Assembly: GCA_033439265.1 (NCBI GenBank)
Contig: JAVTVX010000031.1
Location: forward strand, 1,535,501 to 1,599,500
DNA length: 64,000 nucleotides
Source: Dillenia suffruticosa
Taxonomy: Eukaryota > Streptophyta > Magnoliopsida > Dilleniales > Dilleniaceae
Direction: 5' to 3'
Shown here: positions 49,744 through 60,555 of the stretch, piece after piece
Numbering within the stretch: the stretch's first letter is position 1
Layout: each line of letters opens with the position of its first letter
Position numbers and translations under genes: made by a program
The notes under the pieces: model-generated
The model's input: the letters and a program-made list of their open reading frames with translations, nothing else
The model's database searches: none
What the model was told of the DNA's origin: nothing

Positions 49744-50658
49744 TGGAGATGAGCATGGGCCAGTTCCAGTCCGGAAACCGGCCCAGCTGCCCCATGAAAG
49801 CCGGGACTGGGAACCGGCTCGGGTTAGAGTGAACCGGCACCGAACCGGACCGGCTACAGGACTCGGGCCTGTTTTGTCCTTTAGTTCATGAACTGGGAAC
49901 CGGCCTGGTGCAGAACCGGAACTAGCACGGAACCGGCCCGGCACAGAAATTGAACCGGAAAGGAACCGGCCCAGCCAGGGAGCCGGCTGGCCGGTTCCAA
50001 CATTGTTAGAGGTAAAAATTTGACAAATTCATGTTCCGAAATTAAAATAGATCTCAAAGACAAGAAGGTAGGAGTTTTTGGCTTCAATTTGAAGCCCCGA
50101 GAGTTTTCTGTTGACATACGGGCCGGTTCCAACACTGTTAGGGGTAAAAATTTGACAAATTCATGTTCTGTGGTTAAAATTGATCTCAGAAAGAAGAAAA
50201 GTAGGAGTTTTGAGCTTCAATTTGAAGTCTCGAGAGTTTTCTGTTGACATAAAAGCTTAAAGCCACCATCAATGGCGGAGGGAAGCAAACAGTGTTGAAA
50301 ATAAAAAATTGAGCCTCTGTTATGGTAGAAAATGATGTTCAAAACTTTGGGAAGATTCAGAGGCTTGAAAAAGGTAGTAATCGTCCCTCAATTGAAGAAA
50401 ATCGAAGCTCACCACCAGCGTCAATGGCGGACCGCTGGCAGTGACCAATTTTCTGTCCACTAAACTCAAAATTGATATTTTATATGGATTTCTGGGGTTG
50501 CAGAGAATGTTTTTATGCGTTAAATCGAAAGAAACTTGAAGATTGAGAGTGGTTCGTGGAGAAAATCGTTGAGGGGGGACGGGCCTTCGAATTTGTAGGG
50601 GATCTATTTCTCGTGCACGCAATGGGGAAGATGGAGAAGAAAAAGAAAAATATAAAAA

Positions 50659-50696
<38 letters not shown>

Positions 50697-50875
50697 ACGA
50701 AAATGGAAACGCAAGGCATGAAGAACCGGCCCGGCCGATTCTGACTTAATTTTTTTGCAACAGGCCCGGCACGACATGGTTTGTGTCTCGGAAACGCGGC
50801 CTATTAGGCCCGTGATTTCTTAGCCCGTCCCGAATTGGATCGAAACTAGCCCAACTCAGCTCGGACCCAACTCTA
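49744..50875. mobile_element. Non-autonomous hAT-like element with CCGG-rich ends
   Basis: The left end reads TGGAGATGAGCATGGGCC and the right end, reverse-complemented, TAGAGTTGGGTCCGAGC. The flanks TGTAATTG (49736-49743) and TGTAATTT (50876-50883) match at 7 of 8 bases. About 250 bases at the left and 150 at the right are dense in 'accgg/ccggcc/ggcccg', far more GC-rich than the surroundings, typical of hAT subterminal repeats. The interior has a near-duplicate of about 120 bases (50005-50120 and 50135-50250) and a 34-base GA microsatellite (50661-50694). No transposase is present. The right end also falls inside a tandem repeat (50839-51165), so that border is less sure. Confidence 0.55.
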
Positions 50876-51480
50876 TGTAATTTCCAAATTTATTGGTGTG
50901 ATGCATGTCATGTCAGTAAATTATAATAAGTGCGAAGAAAAATCATCTAACTGTTGTTTTACATTTGGTACCATATCAAACCAATTCAGTTTTTAACGAT
51001 TATCGTGTTGATATAACACCAACAAATATTGGTGCCGATCGCAAGAGCTTTATTGCCCCTTAATCATGTTAGAATTTGACTCTTCATTGGAATGGAGAGA
51101 CATTTGTTGGGAACCCCTATAGTATATGAGTCCTATAACGGTTGGACCAAATTAATCAAGAGGAAATCTTAGATTGAAACTAGTCCAACTCAGCTCGAAC
51201 CCAACTTTACGTAATTTTCAAATTTATTGATGTGGTGCATGTCACGTCAACAAATTATAATAGGTGTGAAGACAAACAGCAACTGTTGTTTCACATTTGG
51301 CACCATATCAAACTAATTCAGTTTTAACGTTTATTGTAACAAATATTGACATAGATCGCAAAGATTCTGTTGCCTCTTAACCCTACAGGAGTTTGACTTT
51401 CCATGGGAACGGAGAGATATTTGTTGGGGACCTCCATAGTATGTGAGCTTCGCAACGGTCAATTTAAATTAGTCGGGGTA
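50839..51480. repeat. Tandem pair of about 320-bp units
   Basis: 50839-51165 and about 51170-51480 align along their length. Both run from 'gaaacta.cccaactcagctcg', through 'tgatg.atgtca.gtca.aaattataat', 'catttgg.accatatcaaac' and 'gagagatatttgttgggaacc', to '.aacggt...aaatta.tc'. They are diverged (many substitutions and short indels). Confidence 0.8.
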
Positions 51481-51515
51481 AAATTTTGAATATTGGCTAG
51501 TTATAAAAAAAAAAT
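51370..51515 (+). repeat. SINE-like dispersed repeat, family A
   Basis: Ends in an A run after 'attagtcggggtaaaattttgaatattgg', the same tail block as the copies at 46906-47065 and 42638-42800 on the other strand. It lies at the end of the second 320-bp unit. The first unit lacks the tail. Confidence 0.5.
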
Positions 51516-52629
51516 CATGTTGATGTTACTAACTAAAAAACCAATTCGGTACACTTTGAAAAATTCGAAAACTTAACGATTGTGTTTTGAAATTCAAGAG
51601 TTTAATCGTGAACTAATCACAAAATTGATAGACCGAATAGGTAATTTTCTCTTTTAGTATATATAAATCGCTAATGTTTTACTTTCTAAGGTGGCAACAC
51701 TATAATATATGGCAATTGCAATTTTGTAGTACAAACAAAATTTGTTTGAAATTTTAGACCAATTAGTATTCTAGTAAAAAGGGTATTTTTTTTTAGTTAA
51801 TACTTATATACTTAAAAATAATACTGAAAATATGAGTTTTAAGTTGTTTGCATATAGTATTGGGGTAATTTTTATTTTTATTATTTATTACATTAAAAAG
51901 AAGAAAACCAATTGAAGCGCAATCTTTTTTGGATATGAAAAAAATAATTTTAGTTCATAAGCTTTATTTTAAAATGAACTGACCTCTAAAATTTTATTTC
52001 ACAAGCAATTTAGTCTTTTGCATATGGGGCCTTTCATGTACTCTTAGCAAGACTTTTTACTATTATGGAGTGGATTATGCCAAAACACATCATATTAGCA
52101 CAAAATTAAAATTTTAAAACCAATAGAGAACAAATAAAATTATGTTGACAAATAATTATTTAAAAATAAAAACCATTAAAGAAACATAGTGAAACTTTCA
52201 CCACCATTGTTGCCACCATTTTGCATTCTTACTGTAGCAAGGAGAGATTAGAGGGAGAGGGTCCTTATTGCTCATCAAGGAAATCATTCTCCTCTATGGT
52301 TCTTATAATTTGAAAGTTTCATAGTAACAGAGGATTTATGAAGTCCTCCTCTACTAAAATCTTGAGGCCTCGTGTACATAAGGATATGCATGCTTGGCTC
52401 TTCCAAAGAGTATCAGGGAGAGATTGTGGAATGCCTTCAAGGGACTGTGTTTTGAGGTGTGTGATGACATTTAAGGTGATGTTTGCCAATTTTCCAAACA
52501 TAATTTGTAAGAATTAACCACTGATTACACATATAAGAAACCCGTTTTCTTACAAATACAAAGAAAAGAGAGTCGAAAGCTAAACATTAACCAAAAGGTA
52601 CGAATATAGCCCTTAATTACATTGCCACT
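51516..52629. other. AT-rich intergenic stretch
   Basis: No gene I can support. A 60-codon minus frame at 52319-52501 is too short and matches nothing I know. Confidence 0.45.
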
Positions 52630-53103
52630 TGTTGGTTTGGGATGCCCACGTAGGGCATTAACCATTAGGTAAAAAGTTTAAATTTTAAACGGGGGAGATA
52701 ATGGGAAGTTACCCATTATCTCAACCCCTAATTTTCCTCCCCATAATTCTATGTTCAAGCCTACGTGAGTGGGCAGTTTTTTCCTTCCATTTTTTTGAGA
52801 GAGCATACTGTAATTCATCATTCAGAGGCAAGGAAAAAATCAGAGGGCAAACGAAAATTCCAAGGAGGGAATTATTGTATTACTGTCGTTATCGGATTAA
52901 AGGATTGAGACGTCGTGAGATTGCGGTAGTAGTCCATAATATGATTATTACCCCGACTGCGAGACGTTCGAAGAAAGTATCATGGTTCCCAAAACAACTG
53001 CGTTTGATTACCGAGATATGCCCCGTATTTATTATGTATTTTATTATTTTGAAAAATTCCATTATACTTCCGTTGCGTGTATGTGCATTAGAATATTCCA
53101 ACA
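52630..53103 (+). repeat. Copia-type LTR with primer-binding site
   Basis: 474 bases starting TGTTGG and ending CCAACA, so the ends are inverted copies as in Copia LTRs. TGGTATCAGAGC (initiator tRNA-Met primer-binding site) follows at 53105-53116. A relative lies at 1190-1665. The interior that should follow (53117-53780) has no recognisable gag and no partner LTR is found. Confidence 0.75.
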
Positions 53104-53116
53104 TTGGTATCAGAGC

Positions 53117-53783
53117 ATCCTGTTGGTATTATTAAAATAATTTTCGGAATTTTTCGGTATAAAAAATGTGGGGTTAAAAATTTGGGTTTCGGATCACGGA
53201 TGAGTTTCATGAATTCGATTATACCATGATGTTACCCATGTTTCAAGTGTATTGTTGTGAATTTATTTATACTATCTCTTTTATTTCTATTTTAAGACGT
53301 GATTTTGAAGCAAATGTAGACCATAAGAAAAATGCCCATGGAGATTCAAATGCTAAAAAGTGCGGCCCGAGAGAAAAGAGCTTGATCGATGGCAAAGAGA
53401 AAGTTGATTTACTCCCTCTTTTGTGTATCAATTCACACACTATCCATGTGTCAAAATGCATTTTTCCTTGTATCTAATCATTTCAGTCGAAGGGATGGTC
53501 TATAGCTTATTCATGAGAAATGTTACATATTGGATCGATGTTTGCTTGACTCTATTCATATTGACATTTTGTTAGATATTCAAATATTTATTGATAATAT
53601 CGAGTTTATTGGTTTCGAAAAGATGATTGGAATTTGATTATAATGTTGGTTGAATTAGAAAAATTTTTAAATTTATTGGATGGATATATATGATTAAATT
53701 TGATATTTATGTTGGTTGGATTGGATATTTTCTTTTGACCAGAGAAAAAATTTAAAAATAATAAAATTTTTTTTACCAATTTT
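53117..53783. other. Decayed internal sequence after the Copia LTR
   Basis: Short frames only. An 83-codon frame at 53226-53477 is not recognised. Confidence 0.35.
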
Positions 53784-54139
53784 CAATTCCGTTACTAAAT
53801 CGATAGTGAAAAAATTTGTTGCAAAAGTTTAGTTATGAATTTAAATGTTGTGTTGAATTAAGTAACGGATTTATGAAGACTTTATCATTAAATTTAGCGA
53901 TAAAAAATAGAATTCGTCATTAAAATTAGCGATGTATCAAAGAATTATTCATTAAATTTAGTGATAGATTTATTAATTCGTTGTTAGAATTAGTCACGAA
54001 TTTAGCGACGAAAATTTTTTCATCACTAATTTGGTCATGGATTCTTGACTTTCGTCATTAAATTTTTGTAATGCATTATTAACGATAAAATTTTTTTCAT
54101 CACTAAATCCATTACTAAAACTATATTTTTTCTGTAGTG
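53784..54139. mobile_element. Right end of a CACTA transposon
   Basis: The terminal sequence TTTTTTCTGTAGTG at 54126-54139 is the reverse complement of CACTACAGAAAAAA, the CACTA terminus. For about 350 bases before it a short subterminal motif, variants of 'aaatttagcgatgaa' and 'cgtcactaaatt', occurs in both orientations. No left CACTA end or transposase was found, so it is a fragment. It abuts the Tat-type gag that starts at about 54150. Confidence 0.75.
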
Positions 54140-54149
54140 ATTGATACAA

Positions 54150-55690
54150 CACAGTGGTGGGTCTTCCTTTTGTACCTGGAGAATAACTCTTGGAGGTTGG
54201 TTCGATGTGATTGATTTCTGGTTGGTCCCTTTCTCCTTGCCTTCATAAGGGATTTCCTCCTTGCCTGGTGTCAATGAATCTTTGTAGACTTCCTTCCCTA
54301 ATCAAGGTTTCAAGCTCATCCCTCAACCTTTGGCATTGGTCCATCGTGTGGCCATGCTTTCAACGGAAATTGCAATATTGAGTTTGATGTATTTTGGAAT
54401 CGTTTCCTCTTAAGGGAGGAGGCCAGTTGACATAAGGCCGATTCCTGATTTGCATTAACATCTCGCCAGGAGTACCATTCAAGGGAGTATAGTTAGTGAA
54501 CCTATGAGGAGAAGGAGGTCCCGCCCGAGTCCCTTTTGGCAAGGGCTGTCGTAGTGGAGGTCTACTACATTCATTTTTTTCATTCCCACTCTGGTGTCTA
54601 TCGAATTTCTCAGCTTCCTTAGCAGCGATGTACTTTTTGGCTTGGGCGTAGAACTCTTGGATAGAGGCCGAAGAGTTCTTGGTGACTGAGGTCTTCATCC
54701 CTGAAGGTTGCCATCCAATGAGCAGTGCTGCCAATGTGATAAAATGATTTAGACCCAAGACTTTTATCATATCAGACTTGAATTTGTTAAGAAAGTCCTT
54801 CAAAAGTTCATTGTCTTTTTGCCAAAGGGAGAGAGGGACGTGGACTTCTACTTGGCCCTACAGCTAATAACAAACTGTGTCTCGAACTATTAGCACAGTT
54901 GGTAGAAGTTTTTTATGCTGGACGGTGGGAGTGAGTTGAATCATGTTAACGCATTTCCCTTTAGGGTCATGGGGAAGTATTTACACATGACCGCATCAAA
55001 TAAGTCTTTGAAGATCATGATCGTAACAAAATGAGCAGCGTGGTCTCGGGGATCGGTTATGCCATCATATATCTCCACATAGGCAAAGAGGACGCTGTGG
55101 AGCATCGGTTTAGCAATAATCTCGAAATCGAACGGCGAAGAATTGAAGAAATAAGATTGGGGTCATTTTGCCTTACGTTAGCCCTTTATAGCTTGACGGT
55201 TACAAGTTCTTCAACTTGTTTGCTTAGGTTCTTCGACTTGCATCGAGATGTCACTGCAGGCTCTGGGCATGCTCGAGGCTGAGTCTAGTTAGGTGTGAGT
55301 GCATTGAATTTCTAGAAGGAGGTGGAGCTTCTTATCGAAGAGCACAACTAATGTCTTCTAAGTGATTGCTCATCCCCTGTATTTGGGATTTTAATTTCTC
55401 TAATTGAGAACAATGGACCTGGTCAGGAGAAGCTCGAGTGGGGGGAGAGGTGGGGCAAGCTGGAGGTTGAGTCATTGGAAGTTGAACATCTCTTTGATGG
55501 GTTTGTTTCGTCGGATGTTGTGAGTGGATGAAAGAGATGTTTGGTTGAATAGTCGGTGGCATTATTGGGAGCAAGTCCACGAGATTGGACATTTGTTCTC
55601 CCACCTTGGATGTTATTTTGGAGGTGTTGTCTCCGTTTTTTCTCTTTGACAGGATGGGGGTAAGAAAGAGAGAAATTGAAATAGGGCTTG
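54150..55690 (-). pseudogene. Tat-type Ty3 gag, broken
   Basis: Frames at 54360-54803, 55332-55604 and 54035-54274 are pieces of one gag. The readable parts are MKDFLNKFKSDMIKV, then LLIGWQPSG, then QEFYAQAKKYIAAKEAE, then a proline-rich stretch with FTNYTPLNGTPGEML and RPPYVNWPPPL-like text. Beyond a frame change, QYCNFR, KHGHTMDQCQRLRDELETLIREG appears: the C-x2/3-x-H-x4-C retroviral-type knuckle of Tat gag. The N-terminal part is Pro/Gln/Thr-rich. The order on the minus strand is PBS (55706-55724), N-terminal, core, knuckle. The pol region is missing because the CACTA end cuts it off at 54140. Confidence 0.75.
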
Positions 55691-55705
55691 AATATTAGTT
55701 AGTCA

Positions 55706-55724
55706 TTTCCCATGGATGACGCCA
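55706..55724 (-). other. Primer-binding site of the Tat-type element
   Basis: Minus strand reads TGGCGTCATCCATGGGAAA, close to the TGGCGCCGTC.GTGGGAA type used by Tat elements. It lies three bases from the LTR. Confidence 0.65.
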
Positions 55725-55727
55725 ATC

Positions 55728-56440
55728 TGTTAAAATAAAAAAAGACTTCATAGTAGATCGTTCTTTTGGCTTGAACGGCCAGTTAGGTGATGTTTGCTAG
55801 TCCGTCTTTAGAAAAGAGTCCTACAAAAATCTGCTAGAGGTGGTTTTAGCGGAACTCAAGTCAGAAAAAGCTATAAAAGAGAAAAAACTGAGAGAGTCTG
55901 AATCCTGTATAGTCTCTATGTGTAGTGTGTAGAGATACAGATATGTATATTTGGCAAATTGTCTCTGTTTAATATACATTGCATGCATGGTAAGTATCGT
56001 ATGTGTTTGAGAGTATAGAAACTCTACTTACCTTTTGGGGAGATCATATGAGATCTTCTAAGATTTTATGAACTGTAGTGATAGATTTTGTATAGACTTG
56101 GGGTCTTTTGAGGTAGGAAAGTTTCTATTGTCATTGGGAAGATCCAAGAAGGTTTGAATCGTTAGGAGATTTACTTCCCCGTGGGAAAAGATTACAATAA
56201 ACCTATATTAGATTAGAAAATGTTCAAACTTGTTAAAGATTTCATTTCTTATCTGGTAATCTTGATTAGAACTCATTGTGTGGTAGGAGTTGACTCCATA
56301 AGGACCGAAAGGTTAGCACCGAGAGGTTGTAAAGCCGAGAGGCTAAAGGGTCTTGTCAAAAGGCTTATGCCAAGAGGAAGCCAGGTGAATTCGACTAGGA
56401 GGTCACTTGGTACCCTGTAGGCTATATGACCATCGACCTG
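55728..56440 (-). repeat. LTR of the second Tat-type element
   Basis: Begins TGTTAAAATA beside the primer-binding site and aligns with the LTR at 35605-36420 over its middle part (block 'agtatagaaactctacttacc', block 'gttcaaacttgttaaagattt', block 'gaccgaaaggtt.gcaccgagagg'). The outer edge near 56440 is uncertain. Confidence 0.65.
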
Positions 56441-56469
56441 TTAGATTCTGTAGTAACAGGTTTGTTGAA

Positions 56470-56830
56470 CTATATATCATTAATAACAAATTTTTGAAAA
56501 AAAAGGAGGATGCTGGTAAGGCAAATTTTTGTGTTAGTAAGAAGGAGTTGAAATTGGGGGAAAAAAAAAGAATTTTCAGAAAAGTGAGAAGAATGGTCAT
56601 TTGCAAGAGAACAAGAAAAAAAATTTCAATCAAAAGGCTGAAGTGAAAGCTAAGTATACATTTGTTTTATCTATTGGAAGTAGGGCACATAAAGAAAGAT
56701 TGTAGGGTGTTTAAATATTTTTAGAATCAGAATCAGAAGAACACTCATCCAAGTAAGTCATTGCTCCTTGAGTGTTGTATTTCTTATGTCAAACCTTTTG
56801 TTGATGGGTTGATTCTGGTGCAACTATTTA
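56470..56830 (+). pseudogene. Copia-type gag fragment with broken zinc knuckle
   Basis: A lysine-rich stretch (56490-56646, ending RTRKKISIKRLK) is followed at about 56664-56710 by CFIYWK and, after a frame change, GHIKKDCRVFK. Together they are the C-x2-C-x4-H-x4-C knuckle of Copia gag with the second Cys changed to Tyr. Stops and frame shifts surround it. No LTR could be linked. Confidence 0.6.
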
Positions 56831-57480
56831 TAGTTCAAATGAGTCAGGAGGATTCAAGGAAATAAAAAAAGTTAGAGAGGGAAGCAGATTTGTTCACATG
56901 TCTTGATATATCATAAAATGATAACAATACTACAAATCTCTATCCACAATACAAAAATTATAATTCTAGACTGCCAAATCAGCAATAAAAAAAATTCTAA
57001 CTTTTAAATATTTAGTTTTAGGTGCATACCTTGATATTGAGACCGCAACCAACCTGGAGAGCATTGCAAAGCTTCCACAACTTCATCTCCTCTCTCTTTA
57101 AAATTCGACTTCGTCTCTATAAAATTTTTAAAATCTAACCAAAATCAAAGGAAGAAAGAAGGGAGGAAGGTCGCCGATGAGAGGAGGGAGGCAGAGCAGT
57201 CAGCAAAGGGGAGGTTGCGTGTGTGTGTGGTGCATGTTCTTTCTTAGGCTTTCATTTGGGGAAAGAAGTGAAATAAATCTTCATTTTATTTTATTAAAAA
57301 TTTATATTTGAATATTGATTCAAGTCGGGTCAAATTTTTTAAGAGTTAAATTCGTATCCGAACTGATCCGATTTAAAAATTTCCGCTCCTAATTCATTTT
57401 TCAATAAAAAAAACCTCAATCTGTTGAGTGGGATTAATTAGGTATCTATTGGGTCGGGTCTAATATTGTCATCCCTAATC
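56831..57480. other. Intergenic stretch ending in a hAT-like terminus
   Basis: The right end 'gggtcgggtctaatattgtcatcccta' (about 57455-57478) resembles the end of a small hAT-like element. 'gtcgggt' and 'ccgaactgatccg' motifs precede it. The left end is not found. 57080-57240 is purine-rich with a GT microsatellite. Confidence 0.35.
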
Positions 57481-58187
57481 ACAACACACAATCGGTCTAC
57501 GAGCGGCGGCACCAATGAGACAGATGAAGGAAAAATGATCTACTTATCCTGGTCTTCGTTTTTGTGACATGAACGGTCTAGCACCTGAGCAATTTGATTG
57601 AAGTAAGTCCTCATCGTTGTAGATTAAAGAGTGCAGTTGAATGTTGGAGTGCAAGTTGTAGATTAAAGAGTGATCACCTCATCGTTGCTAGCATTCTAGA
57701 CCCCCAGAGCACCATTCCAGCACTGGAAGTGGTCCTTGGGTGTAAACTCTAGCGGAGCTATGGCTAAGCATGACGGCAAATCTTAAAACTGGCGAATTAA
57801 TAAATTTATTTTTTTTAGAGAGAGATAAATTTAAGGTATTAGTACTTCTTTGGTACAAATTTTAAGGCAAAATTCTATATTTAATCGGTGAATTTTTGAG
57901 GTCAAAGCACAATTAGATTCTGGGTCCCCTAGAAGCTGAAGGGTTGGGCACCTGAAGGGTTGTGGTGCCCAGGCTGAGGTTTGCTCGTGCATATATGCAC
58001 CTCAGAATGGTCCAAAGAAATTGGGTAGCAAAAATGAAAGAAAAATTTTGAATGATTGATTGGATATGAAAGAGAAATAGGAAGATGAGAGGATTTAAAG
58101 TGATAGCTTTACACAAAGAAAAACTTTGGTGCTGGATTTGAAAAATAAGTTCAAGTTGGGTGGGTGTGCATTTACCTTCTATTAAAT

Positions 58188-58236
<49 letters not shown>

Positions 58237-59276
58237 TTATAAATCTTTAAGAAGTTCAAGTTCCTATGGTTAAGGCGTCTTTTGGGTACCTTCGTCTTTC
58301 CTTTCATATAAATATATAAGATTTTTCATAATATTACAATTTTCTAAATAAATAAGTATAAAATAATTTTTTTTGTTATATCAATCGGTATCTGAATCTA
58401 TACTTCAACTGATTTAATTTGAGTCTTGTCAGGCTCATTTTAGGGAGATAGCTCTCTCAACGTAGTAGTTTTTTTTTTTTATTTTTTTTATTTCAAAGTT
58501 TTAAATTTAAAATTTGGTTAAGAGATTTAGCACTCTTACCAACTAAACTAACCATCCGTCGATATTATAAAATAGTTAGTATACCAATAAATATTGTTAC
58601 TAACTGCAATCTCTACCCGGAGAATACTTAAAAAAAAAAAAAAATCAAAATCCTACTTTTTTCCCATAATAATTTTTTTTCTTCCTCTTAATAAATTTTG
58701 GTCTCCTTGAAAATTTTAACCTTTTAATTTTAGTCTCTTTAATCTTTTGAATATCTCCTTTTATTTATTTACCCCCACCACCAAATTGATACATGCAGGG
58801 CTTAGCCAAAAAAAAAAAAAAAAAAAAAGTGATACGTCCGAGATCCTTCCTTCTTTTTGAATAATTCTTTCTACTACCCATTCATGATAATAAGTATGGT
58901 ATTAATGACCGGAATATCATTTGTTATGATATAAAAGTTTAGAATCACCGATGAACTATAATTCCAACTTATATCATCACTTTTCTTTTACAGATTTTGA
59001 ATTCAAGTTTTTTATATGGATAAAATAAATAAATAAATAAATAAATAAAATTTAGAATCTCAAATATAATGTTTTAAAATTAAAAACTTTATTTGTTATT
59101 TAAGACAGAGTTAAAAATCTTGTAATTTACTCTTTAAATTTCTTAATTTTGTGTCTCCGAATTATGAAAGTAATCTTGTCCCTTATATTTTTCTTAACAA
59201 AAGTATACTCAAAGATTATTTCCATACATAATAAAGGTGAGAAATTGATAAATTTTGAGGCCTAGTGAATCACATC

Positions 59277-59315
<39 letters not shown>

Positions 59316-60030
59316 CTGGTTTTGGTCCTTATAGAATTTAATACCATGGATCCTGGCAAGAACCTTCTCATTGTACTAAATTCACGCAATCAAAGAAAGA
59401 AACCAACTTTGGATAAAATGGAAACGTTGGAAAGATTATATTTTTATTATATGTTATGCATGAAAAGAGAGGTTCATCGTATGTTCATCAAAATCTGTCA
59501 CGTCAACCTTGAAATAATTTAATTTCTCTATAAACTTAATGATATAAAACCAAATTATGAGCTTTTCTCTCTCTTTTTTTTTTTATTTATCAGAATCATA
59601 TTTTGATTAATACGATTCGAATATTTACAGTGACACTATTAGGAGATGATTTTACAGCATAATATTTTTAATTTTTAAATTTAAATTTTAAACTTGACAT
59701 TTAATTAAAATATTTAAGATCCTATCACATTAAATTAAGGCTTCTCTCTCGTGAGTGTGTAAGGTTTGGGAATCATTTTTGGGGTAATTAAATATATATA
59801 AATTTATTAAACTTAATGATCCAAAGTCGTTGCTTCCTCATAACTTCCAATAAAATATAATATTGTGACGGCAGGGAAAACCTGGGCACAAAAACGTATT
59901 CCATGCGATGACTTCATGGTGATTTTTCTTTGGTTCTTTCTTCTTCTTGCTCATTTCCTTTTGCTGCTTTCCGGGAAGCAGCATTTCTGCTTCAAGTTAA
60001 ATATACCTATGGGCAAGACTGAGGCAAACC
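57481..60030. other. Intergenic region upstream of the second VQ gene
   Basis: Contains a duplicated 'gttgtagattaaagagtg' (57617 and 57656), TA and GA microsatellites (58192-58225; 59280-59313), and poly-A/T runs. Frames at 57913-58191 and 59265-59522 are not credible genes: one is antisense to AT-rich sequence and the other runs through the GA repeat. Confidence 0.45.
59963..59993 (+). promoter_or_regulatory. Overlapping alternative hairpins in the VQ leader
   Basis: Segment A GCTGCTT (59963-59969) can pair with AAGCAGC (59976-59982). The overlapping GAAGCAG (59975-59981) can instead pair with CTGCTTC (59987-59993). Both stems are perfect 7-bp pairings with loops of 4-6 bases, and they exclude each other. 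Confidence 0.5.
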
Positions 60031-60053
60031 ATGAGTGTCAACATGAACTCTAA
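60009..60053 (+). promoter_or_regulatory. Upstream ORF overlapping the VQ start codon
   Basis: ATG at 60009 opens a 14-codon frame (MGKTEANHECQHEL) ending at 60053, past the main ATG at 60031 and in another frame. If the leader includes 60009 it would reduce translation from 60031. Confidence 0.55.
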
Positions 60054-60555
60054 TAAGGTTTCATGTGTATTATCGTCCAACAATGCCGCCATAGCCTCAG
60101 CTAGCAGCACAATGACTGATCCAAACGTGCCAAAACCACGCCAGAAGCGGTCTAGAGCATCTAGGAAAACTCCAACCACCACCATCAATGCCAACACCAA
60201 CAATTTTCGTGCTCTAGTTCAACGATATACAGGCCACACCTCTAGGTCAATGTCACTTAGGAAAGGTCCTATCAACTTAAATTTTGGATCTCCTGAGGAT
60301 TATTATCATTGGAAGAAAGTTTCGAGCATGGGTGATTTTGGCTATAGCAACTACTACAGCCAACAAGGTCAGCGTCTTCCACCACCTTGTTTGCAGCAGA
60401 ACCAGCCACCACAGTGCCATCAAGATTTTGTGAAAGAAGCAAACATGGTGTCATTGGATAACTTTGACACTAATGGCATTTTCCTTCCGAGCTTCAATAA
60501 TATTGAGCCTCAGTTTTCAAATAACTTTGTTATCATCGAGGACCCTAGCTTCTAG
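60031..60555 (+). CDS. VQ-motif protein, JAV1/VQ22-like
   Basis: One exon, 174 aa. The VQ motif FRALVQRYTG is at residues 59-68, preceded by the basic KPRQKRSRASRKTPTTTINAN and followed by LRKGPINLNF and a Gln/Pro-rich segment (QQGQRLPPPCLQQNQPP). It shares the RAS-[KR]-KTPTT-NAN core and a [LR]KGP[LI] block with the VQ protein at 47508-48047, so the two are paralogues. As a small nuclear partner of WRKY factors it may tune defence or jasmonate responses; the role is inferred from family. ATG 60031 is used because no in-frame ATG precedes it. Upstream are a competing ATG at 60009 and the alternative hairpins at 59963-59993. Confidence 0.85.
   Translation: MSVNMNSNKVSCVLSSNNAAIASASSTMTDPNVPKPRQKRSRASRKTPTTTINANTNNFRALVQRYTGHTSRSMSLRKGPINLNFGSPEDYYHWKKVSSMGDFGYSNYYSQQGQRLPPPCLQQNQPPQCHQDFVKEANMVSLDNFDTNGIFLPSFNNIEPQFSNNFVIIEDPSF

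Noticed and set aside
52319-52501. 60-codon minus-strand frame
   Set aside because: Short, AT-rich surroundings, no recognisable motif.
59265-59522. 85-codon frame starting in a GA repeat
   Set aside because: The N-terminus is an ERERER run from a microsatellite and the rest matches nothing I know.
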